Position numbers and translations under genes: made by a program. The notes under the pieces were generated by a model. The model was not told the origin of the DNA. It ran no database searches and saw nothing but the letters and a program-made list of their open reading frames with translations. DNA of 37,069 bases from an uncultured marine group I thaumarchaeote (GTDB taxonomy: Archaea > Thermoproteota > Nitrososphaeria > Nitrososphaerales > Nitrosopumilaceae): NCBI GenBank assembly GCA_902512865.1, contig CABXKZ010000005.1, positions 1 through 37,069 of the forward strand, given 5' to 3'. Below are positions 16,764 through 24,639 of the stretch, piece after piece. Every line of letters starts with the position of its first letter. The first letter of the stretch is position 1.

Positions 16764-18863
16764 TTGGTTGTGGCAGATTTAAAAATTGGAACCGTCATTT
16801 TGCCCAGATCGGAGACACCACAAATTGTTTCTAGATTAACAGAATTTGAGTGGTTTCATAAAATAGACTCCACATCAGAGACAGTCACGCCTGAAGTTGA
16901 TGATATTCTGCTTAAAGCCCAACAGACATTTCAAGAAATTGATGAAGTCATCAAAGGATTAGGAATTCCAAGGGAAGTAGGAATGATGGAAATCTTGTTC
17001 AAAGGGACGGTCTTCAAAAAACAGAATCAAGAACTAGACGAGCTAGAAGAAATGGTAGAAGACGTTACAAAAAAGAGATCAGGAATTATTGATGCTCCTG
17101 CTAAGTTACTCAAAGAGCAGGAAGAATACAAAAAAGAGATCAATGATTTTACAACCCTAAAAGAGGCATTAGAAGTAGTAAAGAAGCTAAACATAGATCT
17201 CACCGGATTTGGACAGATGAAGCAATTTTACACAAACCTGTTCATTGTTCAGACAAAAGACATTGATGAGATTAGAAGAACGTTAGATAATGTTACAATT
17301 AATCAACATGATTTGAATACAAAAGAAGAATCTGCATTGATAGTTATTGCAGATGTTGCAAACTTGGAGAAAATTCTCAAAGTAATGCGTAGTTTTAACG
17401 CAAACCCATTTTCTATTCCAGAAGGAGTAGAACAAGTTCCAAATAAGGCATATGCAACTGCAGAATTAAAGATTAAAGAATTTGAAGAAAAGCACAAAAA
17501 AGTTACAAAAGAACTTGCAAAGATGACATCAAAGATTAGAGGGGATATACTAACTTTGCACGAGAGAGCACAAGTTGCAAAAGATATTTTAGAATTATTA
17601 AGAAAACCTGGTGGAACAAAAAACTTTGCAGTTATTCAAGGATATATTCCAAAAAAGATGGAAAAGAAATTCAAAGATACCACAGGAAAATGGATGTCTG
17701 TTGTAGAAGATGTCTCTGATCCAGAATTAGTGAAAAAGAAACCAACACTATTTGATAACAAAATTTTTGTTAGGACATTTGAGGTAATCACACAAAGTCA
17801 AGGAATTCCAAAGAGAGGTGAATCAGATCCAACACCAATGATTGCATTGATGTGGCCAATATTTTATGGATTAATGTTTGCAGATGTTGGTCACGGATTA
17901 TTACTAATGGGATTAGGTCTAGTCTTCAAACTGAAAGGTCAAGGAAATCTTTCTAGATGGGGAATGCTAATTGCAATCTCTGGAGCATCTGCTGCTATAG
18001 CGGGGGTTGGAACAGGAGAGATGTTTGGATTCCATATTGATCATATTCAACCATTTGAAGGAATTTTAGAAGAAGGTGGTGCATTACATTCAGTTTCATG
18101 GCTAGTTGGAGCAATTAGCGTTGCACAACTAGACTTTGATCAAGTAATTATGATTCTAAAGGTTTCATTATTTTTGGGAATAATTCACATTCTTTGGGCG
18201 TTCGCGTTACACATCAAAAAATTGTATCAGGATGGACACAAAACCACTATGTTTACAGAAGCAATTCCAAATGTTACACTTTACGGAGGAATTGTCGTAA
18301 TTATGATGTGTGCAATTGGTTCAGGTTATGATGTAATGAACATGTATTCAAAAATACATACAGAGGCAGTTCCATGGGTTACAATTTTCCTTGGTGATTG
18401 GGCACAAGTTTGGATTATTACAAGAATTGCAGGAATCATAGTTATTGCATCAATTGTAGTAATGATGATTGGCGGATTAAAACATATCAAAGCACATCCA
18501 GAAGAAGGTGGAAGTCCAGCAAACGTCTTCATGGAAGTTTTACTTGGAAAGAGTGTCGAGTGTCTTGCACATACAATCAGTTATGCTCGACTCGGAATCA
18601 TGCTGCTTGTGCATGCGGCGCTACTACTTACGGTAAATAATTCATTTGCATCATTAGGTGGTGTAGAATCTCCAAGTGCACTAGTATTACTCATTGGCGG
18701 AAACATCGGAATCATGATGATTGAGGGATTAATTGTCTATATCCAGTCTCTAAGGCTTCACTTGTACGAATTTTTCACAAAATGGTATAATGGTGGAGCA
18801 GAACCATTCAAACAAGTGGTACCAGAAATGTTCTACAACCAATTCAAGTGGAATAGAAAATAA
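16764..18863 (+). CDS. atpI: A/V-type ATPase subunit I (a), cluster 2
   Basis: This is the stator membrane subunit of the second ATPase, 699 aa, transcribed away from its partner operon. The N-terminal half is cytoplasmic and helical (EELEEMVEDVTKK-like coils), and membrane segments start near residue 360 (MIALMWPIFYGLMFADVGHG). The channel arginine is in ISYARLGIMLL (about R609), and the second conserved arginine is in QSLRLHLYEFF (about R664). Start codons are TTG 16764 or GTG 16770; the out-of-frame ATG at 16748 is not usable. Its stop is 8 bases from the convergent rhodanese gene. Confidence 0.93.
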   Translation: MVVADLKIGTVILPRSETPQIVSRLTEFEWFHKIDSTSETVTPEVDDILLKAQQTFQEIDEVIKGLGIPREVGMMEILFKGTVFKKQNQELDELEEMVEDVTKKRSGIIDAPAKLLKEQEEYKKEINDFTTLKEALEVVKKLNIDLTGFGQMKQFYTNLFIVQTKDIDEIRRTLDNVTINQHDLNTKEESALIVIADVANLEKILKVMRSFNANPFSIPEGVEQVPNKAYATAELKIKEFEEKHKKVTKELAKMTSKIRGDILTLHERAQVAKDILELLRKPGGTKNFAVIQGYIPKKMEKKFKDTTGKWMSVVEDVSDPELVKKKPTLFDNKIFVRTFEVITQSQGIPKRGESDPTPMIALMWPIFYGLMFADVGHGLLLMGLGLVFKLKGQGNLSRWGMLIAISGASAAIAGVGTGEMFGFHIDHIQPFEGILEEGGALHSVSWLVGAISVAQLDFDQVIMILKVSLFLGIIHILWAFALHIKKLYQDGHKTTMFTEAIPNVTLYGGIVVIMMCAIGSGYDVMNMYSKIHTEAVPWVTIFLGDWAQVWIITRIAGIIVIASIVVMMIGGLKHIKAHPEEGGSPANVFMEVLLGKSVECLAHTISYARLGIMLLVHAALLLTVNNSFASLGGVESPSALVLLIGGNIGIMMIEGLIVYIQSLRLHLYEFFTKWYNGGAEPFKQVVPEMFYNQFKWNRK

Positions 18864-18870
18864 TCACTAT

Positions 18871-19647
18871 CTATTTTTCTATAGGAAGTTTTAGATTATT
18901 TCCCCATTCGCCCCAAGAGCCCAAGTAAACTTTGACATTTTTGAATCCAATCTTTTTCAAAGAAAGATAGCTGTTTGCTGCACGATATGCACCTTGACAA
19001 TAAGTTACAATTTGGGATTCTCTATCCAATTGATAAATGGATTCTAATTCAGAGTCAGATTTTAGTTTTCCAGAATCATCAAGATTGTTATTCCAGTCTA
19101 TATTTTTTGCAGTTGGGATATGACCACCACGTGCTGCTCTAGGTATAGTTCCATCAAATTCATCAGGAGAACGAGCATCAAGTATAGTGACTTTATTGAT
19201 ATTCTCACTTAATTCTTCAAATCCAATTATGATTGAAGGATTAATTGGGGTCGTAAGATTTGTTGGCTTGTAAATAGTAGATTCTGTTTGAGTGGGAAGA
19301 TTTTCTTTAGTCCATTTTGAAAGACCGCCATCTAGCATTTGGACATCTGGATGTGAAAAGTACAGACATATCCATACACCTCTAGCTGCAAGCATTCCAG
19401 ATACATCATCATAAAAGATGATTTTTTTATTTTCATCAATTCCTGCATATGAGAGAATCTTTCTCATATGTTCACCAAAACTCACTAATCCTTTTTGAGA
19501 GGTATCAGCCCAATGAAATGAGAATAGATCTAAACTGACAGAGCCAGGAATGTGTCCTTTAGAATAATCCTTGTAGGAACGTGCATCTAAAATTAGGACT
19601 GAATCATCTTGATAGATTTTTTCCAGATCTTGAGATGAAATAAACAT
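18871..19647 (-). CDS. thiosulfate/3-mercaptopyruvate sulfurtransferase-like protein (two rhodanese domains)
   Basis: The 258-aa protein holds two rhodanese domains, the layout of thiosulfate and mercaptopyruvate sulfurtransferases. The N-terminal domain (about 1-120) has ILDARSYKDYSKGHIPGSV but lacks the cysteine in its active-site loop (FYDDVSGMLAARG), as usual for the inactive domain. The C-terminal domain (about 135-258) has ILDARSPDEF and the catalytic loop YCQGAYRAA with Cys217. The loop CQGAYRA differs from the classical CRKGVTA (TST) and CGSGVTA (MST) forms, so the donor substrate is unclear. It could supply sulfane sulfur for Fe-S or thio-modification. It is convergent with atpI and downstream of no obvious partner. 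Confidence 0.87.
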   Translation of the reverse strand: MFISSQDLEKIYQDDSVLILDARSYKDYSKGHIPGSVSLDLFSFHWADTSQKGLVSFGEHMRKILSYAGIDENKKIIFYDDVSGMLAARGVWICLYFSHPDVQMLDGGLSKWTKENLPTQTESTIYKPTNLTTPINPSIIIGFEELSENINKVTILDARSPDEFDGTIPRAARGGHIPTAKNIDWNNNLDDSGKLKSDSELESIYQLDRESQIVTYCQGAYRAANSYLSLKKIGFKNVKVYLGSWGEWGNNLKLPIEK

Positions 19648-19700
19648 GAGATGAATTTTTCATTGTACAATAAAAGTTAGTTTAGCATCCGCTGTTTGGT

Positions 19701-19726
19701 AAAATTAAAAAAAGAAAAAAAGAAAA
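19701..19726 (-). terminator. oligo-T terminator of amt
   Basis: Just after the amt stop (19735), the minus strand carries several T runs separated by single C or A bases. This is a strong archaeal-type oligo-T terminator, isolating amt from the rhodanese gene. Confidence 0.55.
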
Positions 19727-19734
19727 GTTTTTTT

Positions 19735-21315
19735 CTATTCGTTTACGTATGCTCTTTCACCGTTTTGTGAGAGATCGAGTCCAATTTCCTCCTCTTTTGG
19801 AGTGACTCTGATTCCTCCAGGCCATACTGCATCCATAATCTTGAAGATTATAATGGATATACCAAATGCATATGCAATTGACATTCCTGCAGCAACTATT
19901 GAAATTGCTTGCTGTTCATAACCTTCTGGTGTGCCGGTCCATGCGCCAATACCATCGCCTGTGTCCCAAATGTGAGGGCTAGCTAGTGTACCAGTTAAGA
20001 TAGCACCTGTTAAACCACCCATACCGTGGACTCCCCAAACATCGAGGGCATCGTCCCATTTTCGAGCGTTCTTGAATGCAACACATCCATAACAAACTGT
20101 ACCTGCAGCAATACCGATAATTATTGCAGCCATTGGTCCAACCCAACCAGATGCTGGTGTGATTGCGACTAAGCCTGCTACGGCTCCTGTTGCGGCACCT
20201 ACTATACTAGGTTTGCCGGTGTGCGCCCATGACATCAACAACCACGTAACAGTTGCCATACCTGTGGCAGTGTTTGTGACTGTCCATGCGCTTACAGTGA
20301 TTCCATCTACCATTACTTCACTTCCTGCGTTAAAGCCGAACCAACCGAACCATAGAATTGATGCACCAAGAACTACCATAGGTACATTGTGTGGCTCCAT
20401 TGGAACTTTGCCATATCCTAATCTTCTTCCGAGGACTAGGGCGCCTGCAAGTGCTGTAAATCCTGATGAAATGTGAACCACAGTTCCGCCAGCGAAGTCA
20501 AGTGCATACGATGGTGAGAGGTCTGGATTGAAGTCTAGACTTCCACCGCCGATGTAGCCACCGCCCCATACCCAATGACAAATTGGGTCATAGACGAATG
20601 TTCCCCATAAGAGAACAAATACTACAATAGCACTGAATTTCATACGGTCAACTAATCCACCAACAATTAGTGCTGGTGTGATGATTGCGAAAGTAGCTTG
20701 GAACATAGCAAATAGTTGGTGAGGAACAGTTCCTGGCCAAGTATCACTACATACATCTCCTTCCTTCATCGTTTGCATTTGGTAATAGTGTGCCCAAGTA
20801 TCTTCACATGGACTTGGAGCACCTAATGGTGCCCAGTGTGAAACTTGGTTAAAGCCAACATAATCAAGGTTACCCATGAATAAGTTTGCGTCACTGTCTA
20901 CTCCTCCGAATGCAAGTGAATAACCCCAAAGTACCCATTGTACACTCATGAGACCCATGATAATGAACACCATGCCAATTGTATTGACTGCGTTCTTTGA
21001 TCTTGCTAATCCTCCGTAGAAGAATGCAACACCTGGAGTCATGAAAAGTACTAGAGAGCTTGCGGTCAGCATCCAAGCCATGTCACCTGTATCTACATAA
21101 CAGTACATGTCTGGGACGCCGTCATCATCAGTGTCGTACCAACATTCGTTTGGGTTACCGGTATAGATACCAGCACCACCATCGGGATCACCGACTACAT
21201 AGCCATCCATACCATCAGAGGTTTGTTGGGCATATGCTGTTGATAGAGCACCTGTTGCCGTCATAGCGACTGCGGCCATAAGTACTAGAGCATACTTATG
21301 GTTTCGAGATTTCAT
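19735..21315 (-). CDS. amt: ammonium transporter, Amt family
   Basis: Amt channels conduct ammonium or ammonia across the membrane; for an ammonia oxidiser this is the substrate-uptake step. The 526-aa protein is longer than usual (about 400-450). It has a signal peptide (residues 1-29, ending STAYA-QQ), an extracellular N-terminal extension with NECWYDTDDDGVPDMYC, then the eleven-span Amt core (SLVLFMTPGVAFFYGGLARSK). The twin pore histidines are in GGTVVHISSGFTAL and WGVHGMGGLTGAI. A further exterior insert carries two cysteines (SPCEDTW...DVCSDTW). No glnK gene adjoins it. A TATA-like box about 27 nt upstream predicts a leaderless transcript, and an oligo-T terminator follows. Confidence 0.96.
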   Translation of the reverse strand: MKSRNHKYALVLMAAVAMTATGALSTAYAQQTSDGMDGYVVGDPDGGAGIYTGNPNECWYDTDDDGVPDMYCYVDTGDMAWMLTASSLVLFMTPGVAFFYGGLARSKNAVNTIGMVFIIMGLMSVQWVLWGYSLAFGGVDSDANLFMGNLDYVGFNQVSHWAPLGAPSPCEDTWAHYYQMQTMKEGDVCSDTWPGTVPHQLFAMFQATFAIITPALIVGGLVDRMKFSAIVVFVLLWGTFVYDPICHWVWGGGYIGGGSLDFNPDLSPSYALDFAGGTVVHISSGFTALAGALVLGRRLGYGKVPMEPHNVPMVVLGASILWFGWFGFNAGSEVMVDGITVSAWTVTNTATGMATVTWLLMSWAHTGKPSIVGAATGAVAGLVAITPASGWVGPMAAIIIGIAAGTVCYGCVAFKNARKWDDALDVWGVHGMGGLTGAILTGTLASPHIWDTGDGIGAWTGTPEGYEQQAISIVAAGMSIAYAFGISIIIFKIMDAVWPGGIRVTPKEEEIGLDLSQNGERAYVNE

Positions 21316-21338
21316 TGATCAAAACCGCTGGATGAATG

Positions 21339-21345
21339 TATTTAA
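21339..21345 (-). promoter_or_regulatory. TATA box for amt
   Basis: TTAAATA on the minus strand is centred about 27 nt upstream of the amt ATG at 21315. The remaining bases up to the divergent gene at 21453 are very AT-rich and could hold regulator sites, but I see no clear palindrome. Confidence 0.45.
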
Positions 21346-21452
21346 CAATTAAGATATAAAATTTATTTCTAGTGTAAATTATTATATTCTAGTATATTAT
21401 GATACTAACATAAAATGAATAAATTATGTTACAAAATGAGGCAAAATAAGAG

Positions 21453-22118
21453 ATGAAAACGGGGAAAACACGATTGGCTGTATTTGATACGTTCAAGACA
21501 AAGAGAGAACAGATTACAGGGGAGGCATCTAGGCAAAGAGCAATCATTCATCACCTGTCAAATTCAACGAATTCAGCATCAAAGACACGAACTGCTATCT
21601 CTCAAAGCATAGCAGAAAAAAACAATATTCTGTGGAAGAACATCTATTCAGGAATATTCAGAGATCTGGATGAAGTTTTGTTACCATTGGGGATAGTTGA
21701 AGAAGAAGGTAGACTTCCTCTCAAAAGAGGACCAAAAGCACTCCAACAAAACGGAATGCCATTTTATCATTTGACAAAAAAAGGAATGATTGTTTCATTG
21801 GCTATAGACAATCTTTCGGAGAGGAAAAAAATTCTCAAAGGGATAATTCATCAGGCGGACGATAATGAGAAACAGGCATTTGAGATTATGGAAAAACTAG
21901 TTAAGATTGCCCCACACTTTGCTTTCTCGGTTTTTGAGAGATACGTCAAGGCATATTGTGAGAATAAATTGGACGATCTGCTTCCATTTACAGTAGAAAA
22001 TGTGAGTAAATCAACTGATGATTCAGCTCAAGTTCAAATGGAGTTACTAGAAGGATTTTCGAAACTTTCAAAGTTAGATCGGGATCAAACCATTGAAATT
22101 CTAAAGAAGATTGACTGA
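21453..22118 (+). CDS. predicted winged-helix DNA-binding protein (hypothetical)
   Basis: The 221-aa protein is not one I can name. Its middle looks like a winged helix: a helical run (TRTAISQSIAEKNNILWKNI), then YSGIFRDLDEVLLPLGIVEEEGRLP, then a strand with FYHLTKKGMIV, similar to the 'wing' Y-x-LTxxG of archaeal transcription factors. The C-terminal third is helical with a single Cys (KAYCENK). It is divergent from amt and 45 bases upstream of the cluster 2 subunit C gene. It could therefore regulate either, but a regulatory role is inference. The first 50 residues are basic and Ser/Thr-rich. Confidence 0.6.
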   Translation: MKTGKTRLAVFDTFKTKREQITGEASRQRAIIHHLSNSTNSASKTRTAISQSIAEKNNILWKNIYSGIFRDLDEVLLPLGIVEEEGRLPLKRGPKALQQNGMPFYHLTKKGMIVSLAIDNLSERKKILKGIIHQADDNEKQAFEIMEKLVKIAPHFAFSVFERYVKAYCENKLDDLLPFTVENVSKSTDDSAQVQMELLEGFSKLSKLDRDQTIEILKKID

Positions 22119-22132
22119 GATATTTAACAACA

Positions 22133-22139
22133 TTTAAAA
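22133..22139 (+). promoter_or_regulatory. TATA box for cluster 2 atpC
   Basis: TTTAAAA is centred about 28 nt upstream of ATG 22164, predicting a leaderless transcript independent of the upstream winged-helix gene. Confidence 0.5.
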
Positions 22140-22163
22140 TCAGTTCAGCGCGAGAAAAGCTAA

Positions 22164-23213
22164 ATGGGCTCTGGAGGTTCTCAGAAAATTTTCGTTACTG
22201 TAAAATCGTATAGCAAGCGTGGGCAGTTATTAAAAAGATCGGATCTTCAGACTTTAGCCGAATCTCGAGATTTAGATGAATTAGTTACTAGAATTAAAAA
22301 TACAAAATATCTTGATGCAATGAGTGCAATAGTCAAACCATATACAGCTGAAAAACTGGAAATGGCACTTAGAACAAAATTGGCAGATGAACAGTTTAAG
22401 ATTGCAAAAGCTTCTGGAAACTCTAAGATTTTAGATGCGTTCTTTCAGAGGTTTATTATTTCAAATCTGAAGCTAATCTTAAAGGGAAAAATTCTTGGTA
22501 AGACGCAAGAAGAGATTTCAGCATACTTTAACATGCATGCTGAAGAGTTGACAAAGCAAAGAGATACTATCGTCAAAGCACTAGTTGCAAAGGACTTGGA
22601 AGAAGCAGTCTCATCACTTGGTTCATCTCCATTTCATGAAGAGATTGCAAAGGCAGTTGAGCTATACAATGAGACTAAAAACATTCAGGCGTTTGACATT
22701 TACTTTGACAAAATGCTTTACCAAAATGTCGTGAAAGCACTACGGAGTGAAAATGACCAAGATATATCTCACATTTATGGAATGGAAACTGACTTTTACA
22801 ATGTAATGAGTATTGTTAGAGGAAAATTCTGGGAACTTGAAGATGACAGAATTGAGGATTTGGTTGTAAGTGCAAGCGTTAACATTCCAAATCAAGTTAT
22901 GGAAAGAATGATGGCAGCAGAGAGTGTTAGAGATGCAATAGATGAATTATCAACTACAAGATACAAAGACTTGGTTCCAGAAACTGAAGATGAAGTTGAA
23001 GCAATTGCAGAATTTGAACATGCATTTGAGATGGCATACTACAAGGCAATTAATGGGGCATTCTCAAAGATGTTTAGTTTTGCAACAGTTGTTGGAATTT
23101 CAAAATTAATTGGTTATGAAGTAAGAAACATTGGAGCAATTGCATTTGCAGTTGAACAAAAAATTCCAGTTGAAACTACAATGTCAAAATTAATCATTAG
23201 AGAAGCTGAATAA
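22164..23213 (+). CDS. atpC: A/V-type ATPase subunit C, second copy (probably cluster 2)
   Basis: This 349-aa protein matches subunit C of A/V ATPases, the adaptor between c ring and central stalk. It has FVTVKSYSKRGQLLKRSDLQ at the start (the Y...R...LL...dl pattern), FQRFIISNLKLILKGKILGK (the NLk.ILrgK motif), FDIYFDKMLYQNVVKAL, and EFEHAFEMAYYKAINGAF plus a C-terminal helix EVRNIGAIAFAVEQKIP (the E..NlraIa.g...gip signature). The last motif is well kept here, whereas the cluster 1 C protein is shorter at that end. It is separated by about 3.3 kb from the cluster 2 subunit I gene. It starts a three-gene plus-strand run with the membrane protein and the Cas4-like protein. Confidence 0.92.
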   Translation: MGSGGSQKIFVTVKSYSKRGQLLKRSDLQTLAESRDLDELVTRIKNTKYLDAMSAIVKPYTAEKLEMALRTKLADEQFKIAKASGNSKILDAFFQRFIISNLKLILKGKILGKTQEEISAYFNMHAEELTKQRDTIVKALVAKDLEEAVSSLGSSPFHEEIAKAVELYNETKNIQAFDIYFDKMLYQNVVKALRSENDQDISHIYGMETDFYNVMSIVRGKFWELEDDRIEDLVVSASVNIPNQVMERMMAAESVRDAIDELSTTRYKDLVPETEDEVEAIAEFEHAFEMAYYKAINGAFSKMFSFATVVGISKLIGYEVRNIGAIAFAVEQKIPVETTMSKLIIREAE

Positions 23214-23217
23214 GAGA

Positions 23218-23736
23218 ATGTCAAATATAGTTATTTCAAAAACCAGACCAGGTAATATTCTGAGAGAACAAGCTACACCAAGTGTCAAGAGAGTTTTGGG
23301 TTCATACAAAGATGTAAAGGTTGACTTTCTAGCAGTTGGATTCTGGGTCAGTTCAATTTTGGCAGCTATTTTGACTGTTCCGTCGATTGTAGTCTTTGTA
23401 TACTTTTTTGGCATATTAGACAACATTCTAGTAGGTGCAGTGTTAGCATTTGGTATTCATTTTGTCTTTTTTGCCTTATCAGATAAAATCGCAATCTTTT
23501 TGACAAATGTAATCGAGGATAAGAAAAAAGATAATGACGTACACGGATTCATGGCAAGTGACTTTTTTACATTTGAGACAGACGAAGAAAACTTCGTAAT
23601 AATGAACAGTATTAACAAAGATGGAATGGAAAGAAAAGACGTTTACAGTTACATGCTTGGGCATCAGATATTTCATACAGCATTGAACAGATACTCAGAA
23701 ACTACTCCTAAACTAATTAATTCTAGTGGATTCTAG
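23218..23736 (+). CDS. conserved membrane protein of unknown function
   Basis: The 172-aa protein follows the subunit C stop by 4 bases, so co-transcription is likely. Two hydrophobic segments are visible at about residues 38-63 (FLAVGFWVSSILAAILTVP onward) and 67-91 (ILVGAVLAFGIHFVFFALSD). A charged C-terminal domain follows (DFFTFETDEENFVIM...GHQIFHTALNRY). The GHQIFHTAL stretch holds two His that could bind metal but is not an HExxH protease motif. I do not recognise a family. The position suggests an accessory role in the membrane near the ATPase, but this is weak. Confidence 0.7.
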   Translation: MSNIVISKTRPGNILREQATPSVKRVLGSYKDVKVDFLAVGFWVSSILAAILTVPSIVVFVYFFGILDNILVGAVLAFGIHFVFFALSDKIAIFLTNVIEDKKKDNDVHGFMASDFFTFETDEENFVIMNSINKDGMERKDVYSYMLGHQIFHTALNRYSETTPKLINSSGF

Positions 23737-23746
23737 CTGATTTATC

Positions 23747-24403
23747 ATGATGGGAGACCGTGACTATAGAAAAGTCATAAAAAATTCAATTCAGTCAGTT
23801 GGAAGAGAACTAGACTACAAATTTGCTAAAGACGACATAACAAAAATTCACACAAGTGAAGTAACTGGATGTTTGAGAAGAGCATTTTATGATAGAACCG
23901 ATGAGATAGAAGTAGACAGAACTAGCTTTTCAGACTTAGTTGGTGGGATGTTTAGAAAATTAGAATTTGGTGCTCAACCTACAGACTTTTCATTAGAAGA
24001 CATTAGTTTGAAGGTTCAAGCAGATCTGATTGCTGATGATCTAGTTATGATTTTCAGATCAGTTGGAGAATTTCCAGAAGGTCCAATTGCAAAGGATTTG
24101 CTATACATCAATGCATGCCTATGGGGATACGATAAGATGGATGGTGTTTTGATTTACATAGATGGTAAAGGAGATGAGATATCATTTTCAGTTACAAAAA
24201 ATAAGAAAATGTTTGAAGAGACTATCCGAAGAGTTCGTGTTTTGCAAAATTATCTAAATGAGAAAAAAACACCAACGTTAGAACCATCGTCTGAATGTAC
24301 GAATTGTCAATATTTTGAAAGATGTTATACAAAGAAAAAGGCTGGTAAGACGATAAACTTTTTCGGTGCAGGTAACGACTTTTTGAATAGCATGAAAAGC
24401 TAA
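23747..24403 (+). CDS. Cas4/RecB-like PD-(D/E)XK-fold protein with Fe-S cysteines but degenerate active site
   Basis: The 218-aa protein has the Cas4-type cysteine layout: C42 in TGCLRRAFYDR near the N-terminus and CTNCQYFERC (C184, C187, C193) near the C-terminus, able to hold one [4Fe-4S] cluster. Between them is a RecB/Cas4-like core: VQADLIADD (motif II Asp retained), then LVMIFRSVGEFPEGP where active members have a (D/E)xK strand. Here the acidic residue appears to be Ile and the Lys is Arg. The QxxxY motif region reads LLYINACLWGY, also altered. The fold assignment is moderately secure; loss of nuclease activity is inferred. No cas genes or CRISPR lie nearby. It could be a DNA-binding Fe-S factor. 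The start is ATG 23747 or 23750. Confidence 0.7.
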   Translation: MMGDRDYRKVIKNSIQSVGRELDYKFAKDDITKIHTSEVTGCLRRAFYDRTDEIEVDRTSFSDLVGGMFRKLEFGAQPTDFSLEDISLKVQADLIADDLVMIFRSVGEFPEGPIAKDLLYINACLWGYDKMDGVLIYIDGKGDEISFSVTKNKKMFEETIRRVRVLQNYLNEKKTPTLEPSSECTNCQYFERCYTKKKAGKTINFFGAGNDFLNSMKS

Positions 24404-24432
24404 ATAAAATTATAATTAAAAATAATAAAAAG

Positions 24433-24448
24433 AAAAGAAATTTCTTTT
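24433..24448. terminator. bidirectional terminator between convergent genes
   Basis: AAAAGAAATTTCTTTT is a perfect 16-base palindrome between the Cas4-like gene and the convergent 37-aa ORF. It is flanked on both sides by A/T runs that give oligo-T on either transcript. Confidence 0.5.
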
Positions 24449-24460
24449 TTGGTTTTTAGT

Positions 24461-24574
24461 TTATTCGCCTGGTTCTTCTGGGTGGCCTTTGCCTCTAAGT
24501 GCAAATGTAACTACTGCTAATGCGATTGCTACGCCAATTGCTGAACCGAATGCGGCCATATCTGCTTCTGCCAT
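24461..24574 (-). CDS. small single-span membrane protein (37 aa)
   Basis: An ORF from ATG 24574 to TAA 24463-24461 encodes 37 residues. After an acidic start (MAEADMAAF) there is one Ala/Val/Ile-rich membrane helix (GSAIGVAIALAVVTFAL), then RGKGHPEEPGE. The positive charges after the helix suggest the C-terminus faces the cytoplasm, but the tail is also acidic. It has its own AT-rich upstream region and a terminator. Function is unknown. Such orphan single-span proteins in archaea are often accessory subunits of respiratory or transport complexes, which is only a suggestion here. Confidence 0.6.
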   Translation of the reverse strand: MAEADMAAFGSAIGVAIALAVVTFALRGKGHPEEPGE

Positions 24575-24639
24575 GGTAAAAATCGTTTAGAAATAGAATA
24601 TAACGTGTTGTATCATAATTTTTGAAAATTGTGATACGT

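Noticed and set aside
23747..24403. A CRISPR-Cas locus around the Cas4-like gene
   Set aside because: No repeats of CRISPR type and no other cas genes on either side; the nuclease motif is also degenerate.
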